From Microbacterium lushaniae (GTDB lineage: Bacteria; Actinomycetota; Actinomycetes; Actinomycetales; Microbacteriaceae): DNA of 64,000 nt. The DNA lies in contig NZ_CP044232.1 of the NCBI RefSeq assembly GCF_008727775.1, positions 2,976,001 to 3,040,000 of the forward strand, read 5' to 3'. Positions 9,201 through 16,598 of this stretch are shown here, one piece after another. A model generated the notes under the pieces. That model saw only the letters and a list, made by a program, of their open reading frames with translations. It had not been told where the DNA came from and ran no database searches. The stretch's first letter is position 1. Each line of letters starts with the position of its first letter. A program made the position numbers and the translations under genes.

Positions 9201-9767
9201 GACGGTCCCGTCACCGAGGAGAAGCTCGACGCGGTCGGACCGCGGGACGCCGAGGCGATCGAGCTGGTCGACGTATGCCGCCAACTGCATGAGCGCGGTC
9301 ACCCGCGCGCGCCGGGCGAGCTTGGTGTCCTGCACGAGCCATGGCCCGCGCACGGTCCCCGCCCCGGCCCCTGAGCCGGTCGAAGGGTCGCGCACGAGGA
9401 AGTCGGCGAACCCCACGAACTCGTCGGTGGCGAAGGCGGCCTGATAGATCACGTCGGCGTCGGAGGCCAGGGCCGCGCGTGTGCGCTCCACCGCGTCGGC
9501 GAGCGCCGCCGCATCCGAGGAGCGCGTCTCGGGGATCTCCACGACTCCGGCGCCGTACCGCGCGCGGTACGCCTCCAGGGTGCGCAGTTCGTGCGCCGTC
9601 CCCAGGCGCCCCGCCCGCTCGAGGGTCGGGTCGTCGGGGTCTTCCACGGCGGCGACCCGGCCGAGCTTCGCGTCGATCGCACGCAGCCAGGCGAACTCGC
9701 ACTCGGCCGCCGCTTTGAGGTCGCTCGCGCTCCAGACGATCCGGCCTTCGTTCTCGATGTAGCGCAT
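6216..9767 (-). CDS. TM0106-type RecB-like nuclease fused to SF1 helicase
   Basis: 1183-residue DNA/RNA-processing protein. Domains in order: (1) RecB-like nuclease (about 10-270) beginning WSASDLKAAAECEFAWLR with core LVQDTKL followed by MQLAAYVDQL (the D-x-K and Q-x3-Y pattern) and a CGRCPTC cluster; (2) RNase-H-like exonuclease region (about 340-540) with DLFFDFEGDPLY and DYNRYDC; (3) UPF1/Dna2-type SF1 helicase (about 760-1183) with Walker A GPPGTGK near 790, DEAG near 902, GDPQQLPQV and a late VDRFQGQE. ATG at 9765-9767 is chosen because the family homology starts at once and AGAAGAGGA precedes it. A REP-like palindrome lies inside the reading frame. Role probably in repair; not proven. 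Confidence 0.88.
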   Translation of the reverse strand: MRYIENEGRIVWSASDLKAAAECEFAWLRAIDAKLGRVAAVEDPDDPTLERAGRLGTAHELRTLEAYRARYGAGVVEIPETRSSDAAALADAVERTRAALASDADVIYQAAFATDEFVGFADFLVRDPSTGSGAGAGTVRGPWLVQDTKLARRARVTALMQLAAYVDQLDRLGVPRSDRVELLLGDGTVSTHDVDDLLPVFGLRRERLRALIADRRVDLGAAGEPIAWADPRGDLAVVACGRCPTCELEVVVHRDLLLVAGMRPVQRARLTAAGIRTIDALAGATEAPDGMSADTFASLRTQAKLQLQSPDPAAADAAAVPVYEVVAPQALGALPRPDLGDLFFDFEGDPLYTEGESGQWGLDYLFGWIDMREQYSALWAHDFAAEKAALERFLDLIALRRSQHPDMHIYHYAPYEPAHLLTMAARYGVREGDVDRLLREGVFVDLYPIVRRALRVGSRSYSIKKLEPLYMGDEVRTSDVQRGDDSIVRYVEARALADDGDTAASEAILADLADYNRYDCVSTRRLRDWLVDRAREAGLVPARGLEPDEVVYAESPRATALQRWAADAPEAQAGALRLGAAAIDYYPREAKSFWATHFLRLREPVSVWEDTRDVVVVDAARSRVLTDWHFAESGRGAERRILQLRGDVAPGTRLTAGGEPFAIYDLPAPFPYQPRPRWIHGARWVRVVDVLDDGAIVEETAVDGNTWSELPLALTPAAPPRAGNQQAAIDAWADAALAAAPQLPADAATDILLRRPPRTQGQGALTPSAGDDVAAIVRSVADRDRSYLAVQGPPGTGKTYVGSHVIARLVAERGYKIGVVAQSHAVVEHMLDRVVAAGVPASLVAKTPKDPEAKTSFTPLPRNGLAAFTAEHASGGFVVGGTAWDFSHEGRIPRGSLDLLVIDEAGQFSLASTIAVSLAAPRLLLLGDPQQLPQVSQGTHPEPVDTSALGWVMDGAEVVPPEYGYFLSRTWRMHPRVAGPVSRLSYEGKLASHPSTALRELEGIEPGVHPIPLRHSGNATSSPEEAAEVVRIVSDLVGRSWTATDVDDDGAVRMLAPRPLAPEDIIVVTPYNAQQVAVEEALAASGFPTVPVGTVDRFQGQEAVVAIVSLAASSGRDAPRGPEFLLLANRINVALSRAMQAAYLVYSPGLLDDLPRTPEGVARLSAFARLVAAATPAATLVPA
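9369..9387. repeat. REP-like palindrome inside the helicase gene
   Basis: CCCTGAGCCGGTCGAAGGG, an imperfect palindrome matching the widely dispersed CCCT(T)CGAC..GCTCAGGG repeat type of many high-GC bacteria. It encodes DPSTGSG in the nuclease domain. No second copy was found in this window. Confidence 0.6.
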
Positions 9768-9880
9768 GGTCCTCTTCTCCCCGTCTTCGACCCTAACCGC
9801 GACCTCCGACGTCCCCGCGCCCCGGCCTGCGGGCGTCAAGCCCCGAGCGGCCAGCGGGCGGGCCCTGCCAGGATGGGAGC

Positions 9881-11944
9881 GTGAGCACGAGCACGAGCCT
9901 TCCCTTCGCCAGCGCGTACCGGCACGGGTTCGCCCGCGTGGCCGCGTGCACGATCCCCGTCGCCATCGCCGACCCGGCCACCAACGCCGAGTCGGTCCTG
10001 GCCACCGCGCGGAAGTGCCACGACGAGTCCGTGGCCGTCGCGCTGTTCCCCGAGCTGTGCCTCACCGGCTACGCCATCGACGACCTCGTGCTGCAGGACC
10101 CCGTGCTGGATGCGGTGGAGGCGGCCGTGCAGCGGCTGGTCGAGGCATCCGCCGATCTGTTCCCGATGCTCGTCGTCGGAGCGCCGCTGCGTCACCGCAA
10201 CCGCCTGTACAACTGCGCCGTCGTGATCCATCGCGGCGAGCTCCTGGGCGTGGCACCGAAGTCGTACCTGCCCAACTATCGCGAGTTCTACGAGCGGCGG
10301 TGGTACGCCGCCGGCGACGACCAGGCCGGCGAAGACATCCGCCTGGGCGACCTGTCCGCTCCGTTCGGACCGGATCTGCTCTTCGAGGCGCTGGATGTCC
10401 CCGGCCTCGTCGTGCACGCCGAGGTGTGCGAAGACATGTTCGTGCCCGTGCCGCCCTCGTCCGAGGCGGCGCTGGCCGGTGCCACCGTGCTGCTGAACAT
10501 GTCGGGCAGTCCCATCACGATCGGACGCGCGGATGACCGCAACCTGCTGGCGCAGTCGCAGTCGCTGCGGTGCCTGGCGGCGTACGCGTACGCGGCGGCG
10601 GGCATGGGCGAGTCGACCAACGACCTGTCGTGGGACGGCCAGACGATGATCTACGAGGGCGGCCAGCTCCTCGACACGACCGAGCGGTTCCCCGACGGGC
10701 CGCGCCGCAGCGTCGCCGACGTCGACCTCGACAGGCTCCGCCAGGAGCGCCTCCGCCAGGGCACCTTCGACGACAACCGCCGCACGTACCGGCCGGCCTT
10801 CCGCACCGTGCCGTTCGTCCTCGCCCCGCCCGCGACCGACATCGGGCTGCGCCGCTCGCTCGACCGGTTCCCCTTCGTGCCCGACGACCCCGCGCGCCTC
10901 GCGCAGGACTGCTACGAGGCGTTCAACATCCAGGTGTCCGGACTCGAGCAGCGCCTCACCGCGATCGGCGGACCCAAGCCCGTCATCGGCGTCAGCGGGG
11001 GCATCGACTCCACGCACGCGCTGCTCGTGGTCGCCAGGGCGATGGACCGCATGGGGCGGCCCCGCAGCGACATCCTGGCGTACACGATGCCCGGGTTCGC
11101 CACGAGCGACCGCACGCGCCGGAACGCCATCGCACTGGCGGAGGCGCTCGGCGCATCCATCGAGACCATCGACATCCGCCCGGCCGCCGAGGAGATGCTC
11201 CGCCGGCTCGGTCACCCGTTCGCCGCCGGCGAGCCCGTGCACGATGTGACCTTCGAGAACGTGCAGGCGGGCCTGCGCACCGACTACCTATTCCGCCTCG
11301 CCAACCACCACGGCGGCCTCGTCATCGGCACGTCCGACATGTCCGAGCTGGCCCTCGGCTGGGCCACGTACGGCGTCGGCGACCACATGAGCCATTACGC
11401 CGTCAACCTCGGCGTGCCCAAGACCCTCATCCAGCACATCATCCGCTGGGTCATCTCGGCGGGCGAGGTCGACGAGGCCGAAGACGTGCTGCAGTCGGTG
11501 CTGGACACCGAGATCAGCCCCGAGCTCGTGCCCGCCGACGCCGAGGGGCGGATGCAGTCGACCGAGGACCGCATCGGCCCGTACGCGCTGCACGACTTCA
11601 CGCTGCACCACATCCTGCGGTTCGGATTCCGCCCCTCCAAGATCGCGTTCCTCGCGTACCAGGCGTGGCGCGATGCCGAGGCGGGCCAGTGGCCTCCCGG
11701 GTTCCCCGACGACGCGCGCTACGCCTACGACCTGCCTACGATCGCGCGGTGGCTCGAGGTGTTCCTGCAGCGGTACTTCGCGTTCGCGCAGTTCAAGCGC
11801 TCGGCCATCCCGAACGGCCCCAAGGTCTCTCCGTCGGGGTCGCTGTCGCCCCGCGGCGACTGGCGCGCCCCCTCCGACGGCAACGCGCGCGCGTGGCTGG
11901 CGGAGCTGCACGCCGCCCTCCCCGACGTCTTCCCCACCGCCTGA
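9881..11944 (+). CDS. nadE: Glutamine-dependent NAD+ synthetase
   Basis: Final step of NAD synthesis: amidation of nicotinate adenine dinucleotide using glutamine and ATP. The 687-residue protein has an N-terminal nitrilase-type glutaminase (about 15-310) with Glu58 in FPELCLTGY, Lys in APKSYLPNYREF and Cys in HAEVCEDMF, then an ammonia-dependent synthetase domain with the PP-loop GVSGGIDST near residue 369 and the NaAD site GTSDMSELALGW. The length matches the two-domain actinobacterial form. GTG start; a CAGGAT hexamer ends 6 nt upstream. The C-terminus contains RSAIPNGPKVSP, typical of the family. Confidence 0.96.
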   Translation: MSTSTSLPFASAYRHGFARVAACTIPVAIADPATNAESVLATARKCHDESVAVALFPELCLTGYAIDDLVLQDPVLDAVEAAVQRLVEASADLFPMLVVGAPLRHRNRLYNCAVVIHRGELLGVAPKSYLPNYREFYERRWYAAGDDQAGEDIRLGDLSAPFGPDLLFEALDVPGLVVHAEVCEDMFVPVPPSSEAALAGATVLLNMSGSPITIGRADDRNLLAQSQSLRCLAAYAYAAAGMGESTNDLSWDGQTMIYEGGQLLDTTERFPDGPRRSVADVDLDRLRQERLRQGTFDDNRRTYRPAFRTVPFVLAPPATDIGLRRSLDRFPFVPDDPARLAQDCYEAFNIQVSGLEQRLTAIGGPKPVIGVSGGIDSTHALLVVARAMDRMGRPRSDILAYTMPGFATSDRTRRNAIALAEALGASIETIDIRPAAEEMLRRLGHPFAAGEPVHDVTFENVQAGLRTDYLFRLANHHGGLVIGTSDMSELALGWATYGVGDHMSHYAVNLGVPKTLIQHIIRWVISAGEVDEAEDVLQSVLDTEISPELVPADAEGRMQSTEDRIGPYALHDFTLHHILRFGFRPSKIAFLAYQAWRDAEAGQWPPGFPDDARYAYDLPTIARWLEVFLQRYFAFAQFKRSAIPNGPKVSPSGSLSPRGDWRAPSDGNARAWLAELHAALPDVFPTA

Positions 11945-11946
11945 CC

Positions 11947-12015
11947 CCGAAACACCACATTCCGTCCGAGACCCCCGGCGACGCGTGGTGTTTCGGACGG
12001 AACGTGGTGTCTCGG
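11947..12015. repeat. Hairpin repeat A (26-bp inverted arms)
   Basis: Left arm 11947-11972 begins CCGAAACACCAC; the right arm 11990-12015, read on the other strand, begins CCGAGACACCAC. The arms match at 23 of 26 positions, the three differences being A/G. Six more bases to the left (11985-11989) restart the unit. It sits between the convergent ends of nadE and the next gene, so it may act as a two-way terminator, although there is no T-run. Confidence 0.8.
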
Positions 12016-12032
12016 CGGGTGCGGCCGGGCCC

Positions 12033-12581
12033 TTACTCGTGCAGGCCCACGCGGTCGGGAATGGCGAACGGGAGACCAGGGAGCCACGAGGCCGGCTCGG
12101 GCCACGGGCGCGAGGTCGGCAGCGTGCGCAGCATCCGCCGAAGCGCGGCATCCCGCGGTGACGAGGCGGCCGCGGCGGGGAGGATGCGCCGGGGCGCGCG
12201 GTGCCCGAGCGCCCCGCACCACCAGTGCCGCCACGTCGCGTCGGCCTGGTCGGGGTCGAGCACGATGTAGTAGTCGGGCATGACCGCCCGCCCCGCCTCG
12301 AAGTCGGCCAGCGTCGCCTGCACCTCGACTTCGAGCGTCCCGAGCGTCGCGCGCTCCTCGTACAGCTCCACCCACGCGGCCGCGACGTGTTCGAGCGGGT
12401 CGGCGTCGTGCACGATCCAGGGGACGGATGCGGCGGCGATGCGCCGCGCGGCGAGGGCCGGTTCGGTGCCGCGCAGGCTCAGGGCCTCCACCCCGGCAAG
12501 GCCCTCCAGCGTCTCGAGTGCCTCATCCGAGCCGGCCCCGACGACGGCGACGATGGTTCCCGTTCCCGATGTGTGCGCCAT
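12033..12581 (-). CDS. Conserved hypothetical protein
   Basis: 182 residues, not recognised. The N-terminus IVAVVGAGSDEALETLEGL resembles a Rossmann-like first strand and loop but lacks a full nucleotide-binding signature. The middle is acidic (WVELYEERATLGTLEVE), and a later segment, DYYIVLDPDQADATWRHWW, is rich in aromatics. No signal peptide or membrane helix. ATG at 12579-12581; an in-frame upstream start at 12635 would add 18 residues lacking this character. Divergent from the LMF-like gene. Coding is supported by codon bias and by clean boundaries; function unknown. Confidence 0.7.
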   Translation of the reverse strand: MAHTSGTGTIVAVVGAGSDEALETLEGLAGVEALSLRGTEPALAARRIAAASVPWIVHDADPLEHVAAAWVELYEERATLGTLEVEVQATLADFEAGRAVMPDYYIVLDPDQADATWRHWWCGALGHRAPRRILPAAAASSPRDAALRRMLRTLPTSRPWPEPASWLPGLPFAIPDRVGLHE

Positions 12582-12663
12582 GTTCCACGGTACGACGCCG
12601 TACGCCTCATGCGGGAAAGACTCGCGCGGACGCAACCCCGATGCACCCGTGCGGCCGCCTCCC

Positions 12664-12669
12664 TAGCCT
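12664..12669 (+). promoter_or_regulatory. -10 hexamer before LMF-like gene
   Basis: TAGCCT ends 7 nt before the ATG at 12677; the stretch between contains GGAGG, so either a leaderless start or a conventional leader is possible. Confidence 0.4.
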
Positions 12670-12676
12670 CGGAGGC

Positions 12677-14140
12677 ATGGACGGCTTCGCCGCGATCGAC
12701 TTCACCCTGGCCCGGGAGGTGCTCCAGCGGGGCATCGCCGCGGTGTACGTCGTGGCGTTCCTGTCCTCCGCCGCGCAGTTCCGCGCCCTGCTGGGCGAGG
12801 AGGGTCTGCTCCCGGCCCCGCGGCTGCTGGAGTGGGTGCGCTCGGGTACGCGCGCGCGTGGGCGGATGCTGCATCCCACCGTCTTCCGCTGGTGGCGGTA
12901 CACCGACCGCCGGCTTCTCGCGGTGTGCGGCGCGGGCGGCGCGGTGGCGGCGGCGCTGGTGTTCGGGCTCCCCCAGCTCGGTCCGCCGTGGGTGCCGATG
13001 CTGTGCTTCCTGTTCGTGTGGCTGGCGTACATGTCGATCGTCAGCCTCGGGCAGACCTTCTACGGCTTCGGCTGGGAGATGCTGCTGCTGGAGGCGGGGT
13101 TCCTCGCCGCCTTCCTCGGCTCGGCCGACCAGCCTCCCCCCACGGTCGTGATCGTGCTGTTGTGGTGGCTCCTGTTCCGGCTGGAGTTCGGCGCCGGCAT
13201 GATCAAGATCCGCGGCGGGCGGGAGTGGCGCGATCTGAGCGCGCTGACCTACCACCACGAGACCCAGCCGCTGCCCGGTCCCCTCAGCCGCCAGGCCCAC
13301 CTGCTGCCGCGGTGGTTCCACGAACTCGAAGTGCTCGGCAACCACTTCGCGCAGCTGGTCGTGCCGTGGTTCCTGTTCGCACCGCTCCTGGGCGTGTGGA
13401 TCCCGTGGCCGGGCTTCGCGTGGATCGGCACGATCGCCGCCGGCATCGTGATCGCCACGCAGCTGTGGCTCGTGGCGACGGGCAACTTCGCGTGGCTGAA
13501 CGTCATCACGATCGTCCTGGGATTCTCCGCCGTGAGCATCCCCGGATCGGGCGCGCCCGCCGACGTGCCGCTGTACTGGCTGCTGATCACCGGCGCCGTG
13601 GCGGCGATGTACGTCGTGCTGAGCTGGCCGGCGCTGCGCAACCTCGCCGCGCGCCGGCAGCTCATGAACGCGAGCTTCAACCGCTGGAACCTCGCCAACG
13701 CGTACGGTGCGTTCGGAACGGTGACCAAGCGGCGCGTCGAGTACATCATCGAGGGCACGGCGGCCGCCGACCCCGACGACCCCGGCGCCGTGTGGCTCGA
13801 GTACGGCTTCCGCGGCAAGCCGGGGGACATCCGCCGCATCCCCCCGCAGGTGGCGCCGTACCATCTGCGCCTGGACTGGCTGATGTGGTTCCTGCCGCTG
13901 GGCCGTTCACTCGAGGACTGGTTCACCCGTTTCGTCGTGCGCCTGCTGGAGGCCGACCCGCGGATGCTGCGGCTGCTGCGCCACGATCCCTTCGACGGCA
14001 GCCGGCCGGCGTGGGTGCGCGTGCACGCCTATCACTACCGCTTCACCACGCGCGCCGAGCACCGCGTCAGCGGAGCGGTGTGGCACCGGACGCTCGAGGG
14101 CGAGGTGCTCGGCCCCGTCCGCTCTCCCGCGAGCGGGTAG
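12677..14140 (+). CDS. Lipase maturation factor (LMF) family membrane protein
   Basis: 487 residues with about eight hydrophobic segments and the LMF hallmark pattern: an aromatic QTFYGFGWEMLLLEAGFLAAF segment (about 132-152), RLEFGAGMIKIRGG..W, then the loop LSALTYHHETQPLPGPLS. The soluble C-terminal part has GTVTKRRVEYIIEGT and YEYGFRGKPGD-like features, then YHYRFTT near the end. In vertebrates LMF1 helps fold lipases in the ER; the bacterial role is unknown. The ATG at 12677 begins the conserved block. Family call is good, function inferred only from the name-giving members. Confidence 0.85.
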   Translation: MDGFAAIDFTLAREVLQRGIAAVYVVAFLSSAAQFRALLGEEGLLPAPRLLEWVRSGTRARGRMLHPTVFRWWRYTDRRLLAVCGAGGAVAAALVFGLPQLGPPWVPMLCFLFVWLAYMSIVSLGQTFYGFGWEMLLLEAGFLAAFLGSADQPPPTVVIVLLWWLLFRLEFGAGMIKIRGGREWRDLSALTYHHETQPLPGPLSRQAHLLPRWFHELEVLGNHFAQLVVPWFLFAPLLGVWIPWPGFAWIGTIAAGIVIATQLWLVATGNFAWLNVITIVLGFSAVSIPGSGAPADVPLYWLLITGAVAAMYVVLSWPALRNLAARRQLMNASFNRWNLANAYGAFGTVTKRRVEYIIEGTAAADPDDPGAVWLEYGFRGKPGDIRRIPPQVAPYHLRLDWLMWFLPLGRSLEDWFTRFVVRLLEADPRMLRLLRHDPFDGSRPAWVRVHAYHYRFTTRAEHRVSGAVWHRTLEGEVLGPVRSPASG

Positions 14141-14143
14141 CCT
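14138..14143 (+). promoter_or_regulatory. -10 hexamer of leaderless small-protein transcript
   Basis: TAGCCT overlaps the stop codon of the LMF-like gene and ends 7 nt before the ATG at 14151; no ribosome-binding site is seen between. Confidence 0.45.
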
Positions 14144-14150
14144 GGACGCG

Positions 14151-14339
14151 ATGGAAGACGCCCGCCCCGTTCGACGCCCTCGCGCCGCCGCCGTGATCGG
14201 CATCGTCGTGGGAGCGCTGTTCCTCGCGCTCGGCGCCGCCGCGCTCCTCATCGGCGTCGGCCTGATCATCGGCGTCATCGCCCTCGTCGGCGGCGTGCTC
14301 ACCCTCGCCGCCGCCGTCTACATCCTCGCCCGACCCTGA
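14151..14339 (+). CDS. Small membrane protein, 62 aa
   Basis: Short basic N-terminus (MEDARPVRRPR) followed by two back-to-back hydrophobic helices (about 13-34 and 36-58) rich in Ala, Gly, Ile and Val. This is typical of small inner-membrane proteins of unknown role. It is followed after 7 bp by an even smaller membrane protein. The start sits 7 nt after a TAGCCT hexamer and lacks a ribosome-binding site, suggesting leaderless translation. No family recognised. Confidence 0.7.
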   Translation: MEDARPVRRPRAAAVIGIVVGALFLALGAAALLIGVGLIIGVIALVGGVLTLAAAVYILARP

Positions 14340-14346
14340 GGACCCC

Positions 14347-14475
14347 ATGTTCCCTTCCGCGAACGACCCGAAGAAGCCCTCCCCCACGCGCGTGGGCATC
14401 TGGATCGTGGTGGCCGGCGTCGGCGTCTACATGCTCGCCTCCGGCATCATCGGCATCATCACGACCGGCGGCTGA
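14347..14475 (+). CDS. Tiny single-pass membrane protein, 42 aa
   Basis: Starts MFPSANDPKKPSPTRVG: a polar Pro/Lys-rich head of about 16 residues, then one hydrophobic helix (about 17-38) and a GG end. The ATG is 7 bp after the previous stop, and the phase and codon bias match the neighbours. No family recognised. Easily missed because of its length; the clear head-plus-helix pattern and third-position G/C argue that it is real. Confidence 0.6.
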   Translation: MFPSANDPKKPSPTRVGIWIVVAGVGVYMLASGIIGIITTGG

Positions 14476-14500
14476 TCGCTCCGACCGGCAGAATGGGTGG

Positions 14501-15058
14501 GTGAGACTCCTCGTCGCCGCCCACGAATCCGAACTCGTCGCCTTCGAGCCCGAACTGCCGGGCTTCGACCGGCTCCTCACCGGCGTCGGAAAGCTCCGCG
14601 CCACCTACGCGCTGACCCGCGCGCTGGATGCCGCGCATTACGACGAGATCGTCGTCGTCGGCACCGCGGGTGCGATCGACCCTGAACTCGAGCCGGGCGT
14701 GTACGACATCGATGCGACGGTGCAGCACGACGTCACGGATCTGGCGGGCGTACGCGGCCAGCATGTGTCGCTGCCACCGCGGATGACCCTCGCCCTCGAG
14801 GGGGCCACGATCGCCACGGGCGACTCGTTCGTCGACGACGCGGACGCCGTCGCCGTCATCCGCCGCCTGGGGGCGGGCCTGGTGGACATGGAGTCGTTCG
14901 CCTACGCGTGGGTGGCTGCCCAGTTCGGCGTGCCGATCCGCATCCTCAAGGCCGTCTCCGATCGCGCGCAGGACGGCGCGACGCAGGAGTGGGACACGGC
15001 CGTCATCGAGTGCTCTCGTCAGCTGCGCGAGCGCATCCGCGAGGTCTACGGCGTCTGA
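14501..15058 (+). CDS. 5'-methylthioadenosine/S-adenosylhomocysteine nucleosidase-like protein
   Basis: 185-residue nucleoside phosphorylase-fold protein. MTA/SAH nucleosidases cleave the adenine from methylthioadenosine and S-adenosylhomocysteine. Supporting sites: LLTGVGKLRATYALTRAL (early glycine-rich loop), VVVGTAGAID, the VDMESFAYAWVA segment carrying the substrate-binding Met-Glu, and KAVSDRAQDGA with the catalytic Asp. It is shorter than E. coli MtnN (232), as in several actinobacterial members, so a related nucleosidase activity is possible. GTG start with CAGAAT ending 6 nt upstream. The 3' end overlaps the convergent MFS gene by 13 bp. Confidence 0.82.
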   Translation: MRLLVAAHESELVAFEPELPGFDRLLTGVGKLRATYALTRALDAAHYDEIVVVGTAGAIDPELEPGVYDIDATVQHDVTDLAGVRGQHVSLPPRMTLALEGATIATGDSFVDDADAVAVIRRLGAGLVDMESFAYAWVAAQFGVPIRILKAVSDRAQDGATQEWDTAVIECSRQLRERIREVYGV

Positions 15059-16560
15059 TCCGGCGCGGCCGGAAGAGGCGCCTCGCCGTCGCGACGGCGC
15101 GAGGCCAGGTCGACGACCGCGGCGATGAGCGCGAGCCCGAGGAACACGCCCACCGACGTCATGCCGACGGCGTACGCGTCGTGGAAGACCACGACGTCGG
15201 GCTCCGTGCCCTTCTCGCGGTACACGGTGGCGTAGAACAGGGCCAAGGCCACCGCCGTTCCCACCGCCGTGCCGATCCGCTGGCCGAGCTGGCCGATCGA
15301 GCCGGCGACGCCGCCCTGGCGGACCGGCACCTCGGCGAGCGTGAGCGTCTGGTTCGGCGAGATCACGACGCCGGCGGCCAATCCGCTGAGGACCATCACG
15401 GCGGCCATGACCCACGGCGTCCACTCCGGCGACGTGAATATCACCGCCAGCACGAGTCCTCCGACGCTCACCAGCAGCCCCACCAGTCCCCACACGACCA
15501 GGGGCCGTCCGATCCGGCTGACGTACACGCCGCCCACCCACGAGGAGAGTGCGGATGCGGCGGCGAAGCCGATCGTCACCATGCCCGCGAACACCGGCTC
15601 CAGTCCCAGACCGAACTGAAGGTACAGCGTCCCGAGGAGGAACATCGCCGGGGCTCCGGCGAAGTACGCCGTGGACACGAGTACGCCGTTGCGGTACGAG
15701 ACCCGCTTGAACACCGAGAACGGGATGAGCGGCACCCGCCCGCGGGCGGCGTAGCGGTGCTCCCACAGCAGGAACATCGCGACGAAGAAGACGCAGACCA
15801 CCAGCAGCCACCAGCGGCGCGGGTCGTCGCCGGGCGCCCCCGTGGTGAACAGGAACGGCCACAGGAAGGCCAGCACGCTCAGGCCGAACAGGACGACGCC
15901 GACCGGGTCGAGGTCGAGCGGGCGGCGCGACCGCGTCCGCGTATCGGGAAGCAGCCACGCCGCCAGCGCCATCACGATGATCACCAGCGGCACGTTCATC
16001 CAGAAGATCAGCCGCCATCCGTCGGCTTCGCCCCCCACGGCGATCAGGAGGCCGCCCAGGGTGGGGCCGAAGGCCGTCGCGATGCTGATCGTCGCCCCGA
16101 ACAGCCCGAACGCCCTGCCCCGCTCGGCCCCGACGAACAGCTGCTGGATGAGCCCCAGCACCTGCGGCATCTGGATACCGGCGGCGACCCCCTGCAGCAG
16201 CCGGAAGACCAGCAGCAGCGTCGCATCCGGGGCGAGGGCGCATCCCAGGCTCGTCAGGAGATACAGCGACAGACCGACGAGGAACAGCACGCGACGCGAC
16301 CGCTGGTCGCCCAGGCGCCCGGCCGGGACGAGCACGAGTCCGAACGTGAGGATGAACCCCGACACGATGAGCTGGACCTGCGTGGGATCCGCGCTCAGTG
16401 CCGTCTCGATCGCGGGGAGCGCGACGTTGACCTTGCTCAGATCCAGGATCGTGAGGGCGGCCACCGACACGGCGATCCAGTACGCGCGCCACCGGTGCGA
16501 CGGCGGAAGCTCGATATCGCGCGTAGGCGGATACCCGGATGACGGTGACATTCCGCCCAC
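15046..16560 (-). CDS. MFS exporter, DHA2 (14-helix) type
   Basis: 504-residue inner-membrane drug:proton antiporter family member. Fourteen hydrophobic segments fit the DHA2 subgroup. Motifs: PAIETALSADPTQVQLIVSGF in helix 1-2, PAGRLGDQRSRR (motif A), LLQGVAAGIQMPQVLG, and motif C-like GPTLGGLLI. Substrates in this group include dyes and antibiotics; none can be named here. Start is GTG 16560 or ATG 16551 (three codons later); neither has a well-spaced ribosome-binding site. Lies between sbcC and mtnN with no linked regulator. Confidence 0.87.
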   Translation of the reverse strand: MGGMSPSSGYPPTRDIELPPSHRWRAYWIAVSVAALTILDLSKVNVALPAIETALSADPTQVQLIVSGFILTFGLVLVPAGRLGDQRSRRVLFLVGLSLYLLTSLGCALAPDATLLLVFRLLQGVAAGIQMPQVLGLIQQLFVGAERGRAFGLFGATISIATAFGPTLGGLLIAVGGEADGWRLIFWMNVPLVIIVMALAAWLLPDTRTRSRRPLDLDPVGVVLFGLSVLAFLWPFLFTTGAPGDDPRRWWLLVVCVFFVAMFLLWEHRYAARGRVPLIPFSVFKRVSYRNGVLVSTAYFAGAPAMFLLGTLYLQFGLGLEPVFAGMVTIGFAAASALSSWVGGVYVSRIGRPLVVWGLVGLLVSVGGLVLAVIFTSPEWTPWVMAAVMVLSGLAAGVVISPNQTLTLAEVPVRQGGVAGSIGQLGQRIGTAVGTAVALALFYATVYREKGTEPDVVVFHDAYAVGMTSVGVFLGLALIAAVVDLASRRRDGEAPLPAAPDQTP

Positions 16561-16598
16561 GCTACTCGCCGGGAGCTCCGGTCCCGCGGGCCTTGCGG

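Noticed and set aside
6123..9374. Very long open frames on the strand opposite the helicase and sbcC
   Set aside because: High-GC antisense shadows: Arg/Ala/Gly-biased with no domain signal, while the annotated strand has clear motifs.
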